From: Pseudomonas sp. P7548
GTDB lineage: Bacteria; Pseudomonadota; Gammaproteobacteria; Pseudomonadales; Pseudomonadaceae
Reading direction: 5' to 3'
Assembly: GCF_013386585.1 (NCBI RefSeq)
Contig: NZ_JACARO010000011.1
Location: 1 to 64,000, forward strand
DNA: 64,000 nucleotides
The translations under genes and the position numbers were made by a program. Of this stretch, positions 46,867 through 58,297 are shown one piece after another. The notes under the pieces are model-generated. The model was not told the origin of the DNA and ran no database searches. It saw only the letters and a program-made list of their open reading frames with translations. Each line of letters begins with the position of its first letter. Position 1 is the stretch's first letter.

Positions 46867-46868
46867 TT

Positions 46869-47894
46869 ATGACTACTGATGCAGTGCAAACCATGATCCC
46901 GACGGTGGACGTTACAGACCGTCCGGCCCCGGCCCCGCGTGCCAAGGTGGAAGCCGGCGTCAAGCTGCGCGGCGCCGAGAAGGTTGCACGCATCCCGGTG
47001 AAGATCATTCCGACCACCGAACTGCCGAAGAAACCCGACTGGATCCGCGTGCGCATCCCGGTTTCGCCGGAAGTCGACCGTATCAAGGCCCTGCTGCGCA
47101 AGCACAAGCTGCACAGCGTGTGCGAAGAAGCGTCCTGCCCGAACCTGGGCGAGTGCTTCTCTGGCGGCACCGCCACCTTCATGATCATGGGTGACATCTG
47201 CACCCGTCGTTGCCCGTTCTGCGACGTCGGCCACGGCCGTCCGAAGCCACTGGACGTCAACGAGCCGGAAAGCCTGGCCATCGCCATCGCCGACCTGCGC
47301 CTCAAGTACGTGGTGATCACTTCGGTAGACCGCGACGACCTGCGTGACGGCGGTGCCCAGCACTTTGCCGACTGCATCCGCGAGATCCGCAAGCTGTCGC
47401 CGAACGTGATGCTCGAAACCCTGGTGCCGGACTACCGTGGCCGCATGGACGTGGCGCTGGAAATCACCGCCGCCGAGCCGCCGGATGTGTTCAACCACAA
47501 CCTGGAAACCGTGCCACGCCTGTACAAGGCTGCGCGCCCAGGTTCGGACTACCAGTGGTCGCTGACCCTGCTGCAGAAATTCAAGCAGATGATGCCTCAC
47601 GTTCCAACCAAGTCCGGCTTGATGCTGGGCCTGGGCGAGACCGACGAGGAAGTGATCGAAGTCATGAAGCGCATGCGCGAACACGACATCGACATGCTGA
47701 CCCTGGGCCAGTACCTGCAACCGTCCCGCAGCCACTTGCCGGTGCAGCGTTTCGTGCACCCGGACACCTTCGCCTGGTTCGCCGAAGAAGGTTACAAGAT
47801 GGGCTTCAAGAACGTGGCCTCGGGCCCGCTGGTGCGCTCCTCGTACCACGCTGACGAGCAGGCCAAGCTGGTCAAGGCGAGCCTGGTTTCGTAA
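46869..47894 (+). CDS. lipA: Lipoyl synthase
   Basis: A 341-residue radical SAM protein that inserts two sulfurs into octanoyl groups. It shows the auxiliary cluster cysteines in '[13 protein letters not shown]' and the radical SAM cluster '[10 protein letters not shown]', near residues 87-118. '[16 protein letters not shown]' follows. Together with LipB it completes lipoate synthesis on apo-enzymes. Long N-terminal stretch of about 30 charged residues as usual in Pseudomonas. Confidence 0.97.
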   Translation: MTTDAVQTMIPTVDVTDRPAPAPRAKVEAGVKLRGAEKVARIPVKIIPTTELPKKPDWIRVRIPVSPEVDRIKALLRKHKLHSVCEEASCPNLGECFSGGTATFMIMGDICTRRCPFCDVGHGRPKPLDVNEPESLAIAIADLRLKYVVITSVDRDDLRDGGAQHFADCIREIRKLSPNVMLETLVPDYRGRMDVALEITAAEPPDVFNHNLETVPRLYKAARPGSDYQWSLTLLQKFKQMMPHVPTKSGLMLGLGETDEEVIEVMKRMREHDIDMLTLGQYLQPSRSHLPVQRFVHPDTFAWFAEEGYKMGFKNVASGPLVRSSYHADEQAKLVKASLVS

Positions 47895-47928
47895 GCCGCT
47901 CCGCAATTGAATGTGGATGCGGGCTTGT

Positions 47929-48016
47929 GTGGGAGCGGGCTTGCTCGCGAATACGGTGTTTCAGTCACCTGATTAATCGACTGATACTCCGCTTTCGCGA
48001 GCAAGCCCGCTCCCAC
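47929..48016. repeat. REPIN between lipA and ldcA
   Basis: GTGGGAGCGGGCTTGCTCGCGA and an inverted copy (TCGCGAGCAAGCCCGCTCCCAC) with mismatched central arms. Confidence 0.9.
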
Positions 48017-48048
48017 ATTGGGTTCTGCGTTTAAGTGGGAGACCATGG

Positions 48049-48978
48049 ATGACCAGTAAATCAACAGTTGCCGTACCCGCCCTTCGCTCTGAAGGCACCA
48101 TCGCCCTGATCGCCCCCGCCGGTCCTGCCGCGCTGGACGTCGAAAAAGCCGGTCACTGGATGCGTTCCCGTGGCTACGATCTGCGAATTTTTCCTGGCGT
48201 GTATGAACGCGACGGCTACCTCGCCGGCAGCGATGACGTTCGCCTGCGTGACCTGCACGACGCCTTCGCCGATCCCGATATCGACGCGATCTTCTGCCTG
48301 CGTGGCGGCTACGGCACGCCACGCCTGCTCGATCGCCTGGATTTCGACCTGCTGCGCGCCAACCCCAAGCCATTCGTAGGCTACAGCGACATCACCGCGT
48401 TGCACCTGGCTATCAGCCGCTACGCCGGCTTCGTGACCTTTCATGGGCCGATGCTCAACGCCGACCTGCTGGGCGACAAGCAGCAACCTACCGAGTCGTC
48501 ACTGTTCAGCATGCTGCGCGGCCAATTGGGCGCTGGCAGTGTGCTTGCACATCCGGTGGCCTACCCGTTGACCACTGTCGAGCCTGGCATCGCCTGTGGG
48601 CGCTTGCTGGGGGGCAACCTGTCGATGATCGCGGCAGTGATGGGCACTGCCTTTGAGATTGATGCAGAAGGCATCATCCTGCTGATTGAGGACGTCAACG
48701 AGCCGATCTACCGGATCGACCGGCTGCTCACCCACTTGCGGTTGGCGGGCAAGCTGGATCAGGTGGCGGGTGTGCTGGTGGGGGATGTGGCAGGGGTGGA
48801 CAATGCCGTGCTGGAGCGACTGCTCAAGCAGACCTTCGGACCGCTGCGCATTCCAGTGCTGGCCGGCTGGCGCAGTGGGCATTGCGATCCGAACCTGACC
48901 TTGCCGATGGGCGCTTTGGTGCGCCTGGATGCGGGAGAGCAGCGGTTGGTGCTGGAGCAGGATGTGGTCTTTAAATAA
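48049..48978 (+). CDS. ldcA: LD-carboxypeptidase (S66 family)
   Basis: A 309-residue cytoplasmic peptidase that removes the terminal D-Ala from recycled muropeptide tetrapeptides. The N-terminal 'IALIAPAGPA' and 'LRGGYGTPRLLDRLDF' (near 84-100) are typical, with the catalytic Ser in 'GYSDITALH' near 112 and the Glu/His residues in 'LIEDVNEPIYRIDRLL' and 'GHCDPNLTLP'. It completes the Mpl recycling route found earlier in the window. Confidence 0.92.
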   Translation: MTSKSTVAVPALRSEGTIALIAPAGPAALDVEKAGHWMRSRGYDLRIFPGVYERDGYLAGSDDVRLRDLHDAFADPDIDAIFCLRGGYGTPRLLDRLDFDLLRANPKPFVGYSDITALHLAISRYAGFVTFHGPMLNADLLGDKQQPTESSLFSMLRGQLGAGSVLAHPVAYPLTTVEPGIACGRLLGGNLSMIAAVMGTAFEIDAEGIILLIEDVNEPIYRIDRLLTHLRLAGKLDQVAGVLVGDVAGVDNAVLERLLKQTFGPLRIPVLAGWRSGHCDPNLTLPMGALVRLDAGEQRLVLEQDVVFK

Positions 48979-48994
48979 CCGTCGCCTGTGACAC

Positions 48995-49086
48995 CGTCTT
49001 CGCAGGCAAGCCAGCTCCCACATTCGACCGCATTCCAAAGGATGCTCACGGTTAAATGTGGGAGCGGGCTTGCTCGCGAAGACGGT
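48995..49086. repeat. REPIN between ldcA and the lytic transglycosylase gene
   Basis: A GCAGGCAAGCCAGCTCCCAC arm and a GTGGGAGCGGGCTTGCTCGCGA arm in opposite orientation. The two arms are of slightly different subtypes (GCTGG and GCGGG), so the pair is a mosaic. Confidence 0.85.
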
Positions 49087-49103
49087 AGTCGCCATAAGCG
49101 GTT

Positions 49104-50429
49104 CTACCGGGTTTGCAGGGATTCCAGCAGCTTCACCGTCGGATACCCATCCGCCGGCCAGCCCAACGCTTGCTGCGCCGCACGAATCGCCTTGCGCGTA
49201 TTCGCACCAATGATCCCGTCCGGGTTCCCGGCGTCATAGCCTTTGGCACTGAGTGCCGTCTGCAAATCGATGCGCTGCGAGCGACTCAGCGGCAATTCAT
49301 CTTTCGGCCAATCGCCACGAATCACACCGCCACCGCCAAACCGTTCCGACAGCAGGCCCACTGCCAGTGCGTAGGACGACGAGTTGTTGTACTTGAGGAT
49401 CGCGCGGAAGTTATCCAGTACCAGGAAGGCTGGGCCACGGTAGCCTGCCGGCAGCAGCAGCGCAGCGGAGAGCTGGCTGACGTTTGGCGGGATGCTCGCG
49501 CCTGGCGGCAACTGGATGCCCAGGTTCAGCCATTCGGCGACCGACTTGCGCACGCCGCCATCGGCCAGTGCGTAATCGAAGTTCGTTGGCAATTGCTTGA
49601 CCTCGAAACCCCACGGCTGGCCTTTCTGCCAGCCGGAGCTTTGCAGGTAGTGGGCGGTGGAGGCGAGGGCGTCGGCCGGGCTGTTCCAGATATCGCGGCG
49701 ACCGTCGCCATCGAAGTCCACGGCGTGGGTGTTGTAGGTGGTCGGGATAAATTGGGTCTGGCCCATGGCACCGGCCCAGGAGCCTTTCATCTGGTCGGCC
49801 TGGATGTCGCCGTGCTGGATGATCTGCAGCGCGGCCAGCAACTGCGCCTGGGCGAATGCCGGGCGACGGCCTTCGTAGGCCAGGGTCGCCAGGGAGCGGA
49901 TCACCGAGTTGTTGCCCTGGAATTGGCCGAAGTTGCTTTCCATGCCCCACACCGACACCAGCGCCTGGCGATCAACGCCATAACGCTGCTCGATGCTTTG
50001 CAGGATGTCCGCATATTTGATCAGCAGGGCCTGGCCGTTGCGCACGCGTACCGGCGACAGGGCGCCGTCGAGGTATTCCCACACCGGGCGAGAAAATTCA
50101 GGTTGGCTGCGGTCGGCACGGATGACCGCCATATCGGGTGTGACGTTGGCGAACGCCGTGTCGAACACGGCAGCCGTGATGCCGGCCTGCAGGGCTTGCA
50201 CGCGAAAACCCGCCTGCCATTCAGCAAAGGTCTGGGTGGGTTGGATGTCGAGGTTGTCCACGGCGACGGGGGGCACGACAGCAGGCGCAACAGCGGGTGC
50301 GGTCTGGAGCTTGGGCAGCGGTTGAGCGTCGGCGGCGGTGGGTTTTTCCGCGCAGGCGACGAGCAGAATAAGGCTGGAGGCAGCGATCAATTGGCGAAGG
50401 TGCCAACGACGGGAAAGGCTAGAGGGCAT
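49104..50429 (-). CDS. Lytic murein transglycosylase lipoprotein with peptidoglycan-binding domain
   Basis: A 441-residue MltB-like (family 3) enzyme. Lipobox LVAC near residue 26, catalytic Glu in 'WGMESNFGQFQGN' near 165-170, 'GAMGQTQFIPTTYNTHAVDFDGDGRRDIW' near 220, and a C-terminal peptidoglycan-binding domain type 1 of about 60 residues ('LQTALSAKGYDAGNPDGIIGANTRKAIRAAQ' in shorter pieces). It is the second transglycosylase of this family in the window. Predicted outer-membrane anchored. Confidence 0.92.
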   Translation of the reverse strand: MPSSLSRRWHLRQLIAASSLILLVACAEKPTAADAQPLPKLQTAPAVAPAVVPPVAVDNLDIQPTQTFAEWQAGFRVQALQAGITAAVFDTAFANVTPDMAVIRADRSQPEFSRPVWEYLDGALSPVRVRNGQALLIKYADILQSIEQRYGVDRQALVSVWGMESNFGQFQGNNSVIRSLATLAYEGRRPAFAQAQLLAALQIIQHGDIQADQMKGSWAGAMGQTQFIPTTYNTHAVDFDGDGRRDIWNSPADALASTAHYLQSSGWQKGQPWGFEVKQLPTNFDYALADGGVRKSVAEWLNLGIQLPPGASIPPNVSQLSAALLLPAGYRGPAFLVLDNFRAILKYNNSSSYALAVGLLSERFGGGGVIRGDWPKDELPLSRSQRIDLQTALSAKGYDAGNPDGIIGANTRKAIRAAQQALGWPADGYPTVKLLESLQTR

Positions 50430-50490
50430 GCACAGGTCCAGGGATTACAAATCAGGTGCAGACCTTATCATGCCGGAGGGGCGCTTGCCT

Positions 50491-50655
50491 TCAGGCAGCC
50501 AGAAAGTAAGAAGCCTCCCAGCTATTAGACTGGAAGGCTTCGCGGCGGTAGCTGCCTTTGCCCTTGCCGGCGCGTTCCTGACGGCTGCGGAACAGTGGCT
50601 GGGCGATGATGGATTTGGCCTTGTTCGGGCCATGCTTGGATGGCTTTTTGCTCAT
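50491..50655 (-). CDS. arfA: Alternative ribosome-rescue factor ArfA
   Basis: A 54-residue basic protein. 'AQPLFRSRQERAGKGKGSYRR' around residues 18-38 is the ArfA core that enters the mRNA channel of stalled ribosomes and recruits RF2. A start at ATG 50655 (MSKKPS) is best; an in-frame ATG upstream would add 25 unrelated residues. In E. coli the arfA mRNA is made without a stop codon because of an internal hairpin, so ArfA is produced only when tmRNA fails. A comparable hairpin lies in this gene at 50510-50541. Confidence 0.85.
   Translation of the reverse strand: MSKKPSKHGPNKAKSIIAQPLFRSRQERAGKGKGSYRREAFQSNSWEASYFLAA
50510..50541 (-). promoter_or_regulatory. Hairpin inside arfA (transcript-truncation element)
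   Basis: GAAGCCT(C)CCAG/CTGG(A)AGGCTTC forms an 11-bp stem with one mismatch and a loop of about 8 bases, inside codons 39-49 of arfA. It matches the position of the RNase III/terminator hairpin in E. coli arfA, which yields a nonstop mRNA. Function here is inferred from that analogy. Confidence 0.6.
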
Positions 50656-50758
50656 GCTCGGTACTCTCATAGGGTGGGTTAAAGCGGTGCAAATCATCTG
50701 CCGAAGTTGGGCGGCTGTAAAGGCTGGCACCTCTCAGAAATTGTAAATGCGATCAAAA

Positions 50759-50788
50759 TGTGGGAGCTGGCTTGCCTGCTCCCACAGG
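50759..50788. repeat. Compact REP hairpin
   Basis: GTGGGAGCTGGCTTGCCTGCTCCCAC, a solitary REP collapsed to one short hairpin, just downstream of holA (minus strand). Confidence 0.7.
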
Positions 50789-50811
50789 GGTATGCGGTGT
50801 TCGGGGGGTGT

Positions 50812-51849
50812 TTATTCGGCGGGGAGTGTCAGGCGCTGGCCGGCCATCAGCAGCGACAAACGGCTCAGGCTCATCCATGGGGAACCGGCCGCCTGGCCCT
50901 TGATCTGGGCATCGATGCGCTGGGCTTCCAGCAACAGTTGCGCCCAGCGTTGCGCCGAGTGCCGTTGCAGGGCTTTGCTCATCAGGGGCTTGCGCTTGTC
51001 CCAGACAGGCGGCTTGGCCTGGCTGAACGCTTTGTCCAGCGGCGTGCCCTGGCTGTATTGCAAGGCAATATTGGCCAGCACCCGCAGCTCCCGAGCCAGG
51101 GCCCAGAGAATCACCGGTGGCTCCACGCCTTCTCCGCGCAAGCCTTCGAGCATGCGCAGGGCGTGGGCCGGTTCGCCATTGAGGATCGCATCCACCAGCC
51201 CGAACACGTCAAAGCGCGCACTGTCGGCCACCGCGCCTTGCACGGTTTCGACCGTAATCTGGCCGTCCTCAGCCATCAGCTTGAGCTTTTCGATCTCCTG
51301 GGCAGCGGCAAGCAGGTTGCCTTCCACCCGGGCGGCAATCAGCTCTACAGCGTCTTGGGTAGCGGCAAGCCCCGATTGAGACAAGCGTTGACGAATCCAC
51401 TGCGGTAGTTGGCTGCTGTCCACTGGCCAGATCTGAATGAACTGGGTCTGCGCACCTTCCACCAAGGCCTTGCCCCATTTGGTTTTCTGCGCACTGCCGT
51501 CGAGTTTGGGCAGGCTGACCAGCAGTACCGTGTCTTCGGCGGGGCGTGCGCAGTATTCCATCAGGGCCGCCGCGCCTTTGTCGCCGGGCTTGCCGGAGGG
51601 CAGGCGCAGTTCCAGCAGGCGCTTTTCGGCAAACAGCGACATGCTCGCACCGGCTTGCAGCAGCGTCCCCCAGTCAAAACTGGCGTCGGCGCTGAACACT
51701 TGGCGTTCGTCGAAACCTTGCTGGCGTGCGGCACTGCGAATGGCGTCTGCGGCTTCCTGGCACAGCAGTGGGTCATCGCCACTGACGATGTACACAGGCG
51801 CGAGGCCACCTTGCAGGTGTTTGGCGAGTTGGGCGGGGGCGAGTTTCAT
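50812..51849 (-). CDS. holA: DNA polymerase III delta subunit
   Basis: A 345-residue clamp-loader subunit that opens the beta sliding clamp. It shows 'LAPVYIVSGDDPLLCQEAADAIR' at the N-terminus, 'LLELRLPSGKPGDKGA', and 'RLSQSGLAATQDAVELIAARVEGNLLAAAQEIEKL' in shorter parts around 160-195. The usual position is downstream of lptE, as here (39-base gap containing a GC-rich hairpin). Confidence 0.95.
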   Translation of the reverse strand: MKLAPAQLAKHLQGGLAPVYIVSGDDPLLCQEAADAIRSAARQQGFDERQVFSADASFDWGTLLQAGASMSLFAEKRLLELRLPSGKPGDKGAAALMEYCARPAEDTVLLVSLPKLDGSAQKTKWGKALVEGAQTQFIQIWPVDSSQLPQWIRQRLSQSGLAATQDAVELIAARVEGNLLAAAQEIEKLKLMAEDGQITVETVQGAVADSARFDVFGLVDAILNGEPAHALRMLEGLRGEGVEPPVILWALARELRVLANIALQYSQGTPLDKAFSQAKPPVWDKRKPLMSKALQRHSAQRWAQLLLEAQRIDAQIKGQAAGSPWMSLSRLSLLMAGQRLTLPAE

Positions 51850-51859
51850 AGGCGGGGCG

Positions 51860-51884
51860 AACGGGGCGCCAGGGGCGCCCCGTT
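51860..51884 (-). terminator. GC-rich hairpin between lptE and holA
   Basis: Perfect 11-bp arms AACGGGGCGCC/GGCGCCCCGTT with a 3-base loop in the 39-base gap. No U-run follows on the minus strand, so it may only pause or protect the mRNA and not terminate it. Confidence 0.35.
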
Positions 51885-51888
51885 TGGC

Positions 51889-52494
51889 TTACTCGACAGG
51901 GACTTCAACAGGCGACTGTTTCGGCGTGTTGTCTTCGTACTCTTGTGCCGCTTTCAGCGCGTCAGCATCGGCCTTGGCCTTGTTGTCGGCGGTTTGCTGT
52001 AGGGCATCGAGCTGTTGCGGGGTGAACAACGACAGGCGCAGGACCATGCGTTGCACCAGTTCACGGCGCATTTCCTTGCGGACCTGGATGATTTCCGAGT
52101 CTGAGCCCACCAGGTTGTTGCCATCGTGGGTGACGATTTTCTGTACCTGGATCTTGTCACCCATCAGTGGCAGGTGATCGCGGCCCTGCATCTGGAAGAA
52201 CAGCTCGGTGCTCAGTTCGACTTCCGAAGAGCGGCCGGCGCTGGCATAGCTCAGGTTGCGCTGGGTTTCTTTCTCGTCGACAAGGAACAGCTTGTAAGGC
52301 GCGCCGTTGTAGACATGCACGCCGCTGTTTTCCAGGACCTGGCGCAACTGGACCACGGTGGTGCCGTAGGCGTCGCGGGCGCTGAGGTCCAGCTCCTTGA
52401 TCGTCAGGTCATTGGTGCCGGTGCCGCGCAGCTGGAAGCCGCAAGCGCTCAGAAGAACGGCGAGGCCCATCACCAGCAAATTGCGTTTGATCAT
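51889..52494 (-). CDS. lptE: LPS-assembly lipoprotein LptE
   Basis: A 201-residue outer-membrane lipoprotein that plugs the LptD barrel and helps insert lipopolysaccharide. Lipobox LSAC with Cys near 18, followed by the signature 'GFQLRGT'. The C-terminal third is Asp/Ala/Lys-rich and probably flexible, longer than in E. coli. The conserved leuS-lptE-holA order supports the call. It starts 88 bases after the leuS stop. Confidence 0.93.
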   Translation of the reverse strand: MIKRNLLVMGLAVLLSACGFQLRGTGTNDLTIKELDLSARDAYGTTVVQLRQVLENSGVHVYNGAPYKLFLVDEKETQRNLSYASAGRSSEVELSTELFFQMQGRDHLPLMGDKIQVQKIVTHDGNNLVGSDSEIIQVRKEMRRELVQRMVLRLSLFTPQQLDALQQTADNKAKADADALKAAQEYEDNTPKQSPVEVPVE

Positions 52495-52550
52495 TTTGTT
52501 GCTCCCCTTGAAACCATGCGGGCCTTATCGCGGCCCTAAAGGTTTAGTTC

Positions 52551-52574
52551 GGCGCAGGGCTCAGGCCCTGCGCC
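52551..52574 (-). terminator. Hairpin between leuS and lptE
   Basis: Perfect 10-bp arms GGCGCAGGGC/GCCCTGCGCC with a TCAG loop 8 bases after the leuS stop. There is no clear U-run, so it is a possible weak or Rho-assisted terminator or an mRNA-stabilising structure. Confidence 0.4.
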
Positions 52575-52582
52575 CGATCCGA

Positions 52583-55768
<3,186 letters not shown>

Positions 55769-55860
55769 AACACGGCGTCATCCGTTAGCCTTCTCAGTGT
55801 GTACCGGCGCAGAAAGTGTGTGGGTAAAGATTGTCGCTAAACCCTGTTGCATCTAGGCTT

Positions 55861-55882
55861 CGGGCATCTATGGAGATGCCCG
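55861..55882 (+). promoter_or_regulatory. Hairpin with the Shine-Dalgarno in its loop (RsmA/RsmE site candidate)
   Basis: A perfect 9-bp stem CGGGCATCT/AGATGCCCG closes a 4-base loop ATGG, and the next base directly after the stem is the A of the start codon at 55883. The loop and the first stem base read AUGGA, the ANGGA core of RsmA/CsrA sites, and overlap the GGAG ribosome site. Binding by an Rsm protein would block translation. Confidence 0.5.
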
Positions 55883-56644
55883 ATGCCTATTCGTTATTTC
55901 ATTAAACAATTGCTCTTGCCGCCCGGCATTTTCTTGCTGTTGCTGGCGTTCGCCTGGTGGTGCAGAAAGCGCCGGCCGCGCCTGGCGGGATTCTGCTTTG
56001 CCGTGGGGTTTGGCGGGATGTGGTTGATGAGCCTGCCGGTGGTGGTGCAATGGGGCGCGCATGCGCTGGAGACCGAGCCGCCGCTGGCCCGGGATGAGTG
56101 GGCAACGCTGGCCCAGCGAGCGGATGCGATTGTGGTGCTGGGGTCGGGGCGTGAGCGTGGCGACCCGGCGTGGGGCAGTGACCAGCCCACCGGTATCGGC
56201 TTGGAGCGCCAGCGTTATGCCGCGCGATTGGCCAAGGCTTCCGGGTTGCCGGTGCTGACCACCGGTGGCTTGCACTACGGCACGCCGCCGAGCGAAGCCG
56301 AATTGATGGCGGTGTCGATGAAGGATGATTTCGGTGTAGACGTGCGCTGGAAGGAAGAGCGCAGCCGCACCACCTGGGAAAACGCGCAGATGAGCGCCGA
56401 GATTCTATTGCCCCAGGGCATCAAGCGCGTGATGGTGGTGACCCAGGCGTGGCATATGCCGCGTTCGGTGTGGAGCTTTGAAAAGGCGGGCTTCACGGTG
56501 GTGCCAGCGCCGGTAGGTTTCCTGGGCGTGGACAACGCCCGTCCACTGGGCGGTTGGATGCCGGAGTTCGTGTCGGTGTGGCGCAGTGGGCAGTTGATCA
56601 ATGAGGCGGTGGGGCAGGTGGGGTACCGGTTGTTCTATAAGTAA
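55883..56644 (+). CDS. YdcF/ElyC family membrane protein (DUF218)
   Basis: A 253-residue protein with two N-terminal membrane segments (about 8-27 and 38-56) and a DUF218 domain from about 75 ('ADAIVVLGSGRERGDP', 'RYAARLAKASGLPVLTTGG', 'SRTTWENAQMSAEIL', 'VMVVTQAWHMPRSVWSFEKAGF'). ElyC in E. coli affects undecaprenyl phosphate use and envelope integrity; the same role here is an inference. The gene start sits in the hairpin described at 55861. Confidence 0.9.
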   Translation: MPIRYFIKQLLLPPGIFLLLLAFAWWCRKRRPRLAGFCFAVGFGGMWLMSLPVVVQWGAHALETEPPLARDEWATLAQRADAIVVLGSGRERGDPAWGSDQPTGIGLERQRYAARLAKASGLPVLTTGGLHYGTPPSEAELMAVSMKDDFGVDVRWKEERSRTTWENAQMSAEILLPQGIKRVMVVTQAWHMPRSVWSFEKAGFTVVPAPVGFLGVDNARPLGGWMPEFVSVWRSGQLINEAVGQVGYRLFYK

Positions 56645-56659
56645 CACCGTAGGGTAAAT

Positions 56660-56747
56660 GTGGGAGCGGGCTTGCTCGCGAATGCGGGGTGTCAGTCTCT
56701 ACAGATGTCGACTGATCCACCGCATTCGCGAGCAAGCCCGCTCCCAC
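56660..56747. repeat. REPIN between the ydcF-like gene and lnt
   Basis: GTGGGAGCGGGCTTGCTCGCGAATGCGG and an inverted copy. On the + strand it is followed by ATTGTTTTTTG, so the hairpin may also act as a terminator between the two convergent genes. Confidence 0.9.
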
Positions 56748-56765
56748 ATTGTTTTTTGCTGTGCT

Positions 56766-58289
56766 TTAAACCGTTTTTGACATCCGGCTTGCCAGCAGCG
56801 CCCAGCCAAACAGCCCCAGGCACAGGATGATCAGCGGCCACGAGCGCCATTGCAGGTATGGCGTGAGGTTGTGCATCGGCACCACTTCGCCATACAGAAT
56901 GCCGCGTTCGAACTGCGGGATCTGCGCGGTAATCTGCCCGAAGGGGTTGATCAGGCCGGTCACGCCATTGTTGGTGGCGCGGATCATCCAGCGCCCGGCT
57001 TCCAGTGCGCGCATCTGCGCCATTTGCAGGTGCTGCAACGGGCCGATGGAGCGGCCGAACCAGGTGTCGTTGCTGATGGTCAGCAGCAAGTCGCTCTGGG
57101 CAGAGAGGCCGGCGGCGAATTCCGGGTACACCACTTCATAACAAATGAACGGCGCAATCTGATAGCCCTTGGCCTGCAGCATCGCCTGGTCGGACGGGCC
57201 GCGAGCGAAGTCCGACATCGGCAGGTCAAAAAACGCGATCAAGCCGCGCAGCATGTCTTGCAGAGGGACGTACTCACCGAATGGCACCAGTTTCTGTTTG
57301 AGGTAGGTGCCGTCGCCTTCGCCCACCACGGTAATGCCGTTGAAGTAGCGCTTCTGGTGGTGCACTTCCTGGCGAATCGGCACGCCGGTGATCAGCGCAC
57401 TATGCCGGTCGGCGGCAAACTTGCCCATCATGCCCAGGTAGCCTTCCACCGATTCCTTGAGCACTGGCACGGCGGTTTCCGGCCACACCAGCAGGTCGGC
57501 ACGCTTGGAGCTGAAGCTCATGTCGCGGTACAGCGCCAACTGCGCGTTGATCTGTTCCGGGTCCCACTTCATGCTTTGTTCGACGTTGCCCTGGATAGCG
57601 GCAACGCTCAGCGGCGCGCCGGACGGTGTGGTCCAGGCGTGATGCTTGAGCGCCAGGCCAATGGCCCATGGCGCTACCAACAGCACCAGGCCGGCGCCGA
57701 TAAAACCGTTACGCTTGCTTGCCAGCAGGCGCGGCAGGTTGCACAGCACGGCGGCGGTCAGTGCCAGCGCAAATGAGATCAGCCACATCCCGCCCAGCGG
57801 CGCGAGGCCGGTGAGAGGGCCATCGAGCTGGCTGTAACCGGAGTACAGCCAGGGGAAACCGGTGAGGAACCAGCCGCGAAACGCTTCCTGGCCCACCCAC
57901 AGCGCGGCGAAGGTCAAGGCATCGGCCAGCGGCGCCTCATTGCGACGCAGCCAGCGCGCCCACAGCCAGGCGGGCAGGGCGAAGAACCAGGCGATCGCGG
58001 CGGTAAACAGCAGCATCAGGAAACCGGCCAGCAACACCGAAGCGCCGCCGAAGTGATGGATGCTGTAGTAGATCCAGCTGGTGCCGGCGCCAAACAGGCC
58101 GAAACCGAAGCACCAGCCACGGCCGAGGGCCTGGCGTGGGCTCAGCTCCCGCAATCCGACATAGAACAGGCCGACCGCCACCAGCGCAAACGGCCATAGA
58201 TCGAACGGCGCCAGCGCCAGGGTGGTGATGGCGCCGGCCACCACGGCCAGCAAATTACCGGGCCAGCCGGGGCGGGTTAGGCGCTGCAT
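56766..58289 (-). CDS. lnt: Apolipoprotein N-acyltransferase
   Basis: A 507-residue inner-membrane enzyme that adds the third acyl chain to lipoproteins. About six N-terminal membrane helices, then a nitrilase-like domain with the catalytic triad glutamate in 'VWPETAVP' (near 265), lysine in 'LKQKLVPFGEYVPL' (near 333) and cysteine in 'FICYEVVYPE' (near 386). Follows corC by 8 bases, the standard miaB-ybeZ-ybeY-corC-lnt order. Confidence 0.96.
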   Translation of the reverse strand: MQRLTRPGWPGNLLAVVAGAITTLALAPFDLWPFALVAVGLFYVGLRELSPRQALGRGWCFGFGLFGAGTSWIYYSIHHFGGASVLLAGFLMLLFTAAIAWFFALPAWLWARWLRRNEAPLADALTFAALWVGQEAFRGWFLTGFPWLYSGYSQLDGPLTGLAPLGGMWLISFALALTAAVLCNLPRLLASKRNGFIGAGLVLLVAPWAIGLALKHHAWTTPSGAPLSVAAIQGNVEQSMKWDPEQINAQLALYRDMSFSSKRADLLVWPETAVPVLKESVEGYLGMMGKFAADRHSALITGVPIRQEVHHQKRYFNGITVVGEGDGTYLKQKLVPFGEYVPLQDMLRGLIAFFDLPMSDFARGPSDQAMLQAKGYQIAPFICYEVVYPEFAAGLSAQSDLLLTISNDTWFGRSIGPLQHLQMAQMRALEAGRWMIRATNNGVTGLINPFGQITAQIPQFERGILYGEVVPMHNLTPYLQWRSWPLIILCLGLFGWALLASRMSKTV

Positions 58290-58297
58290 GTCATTCC

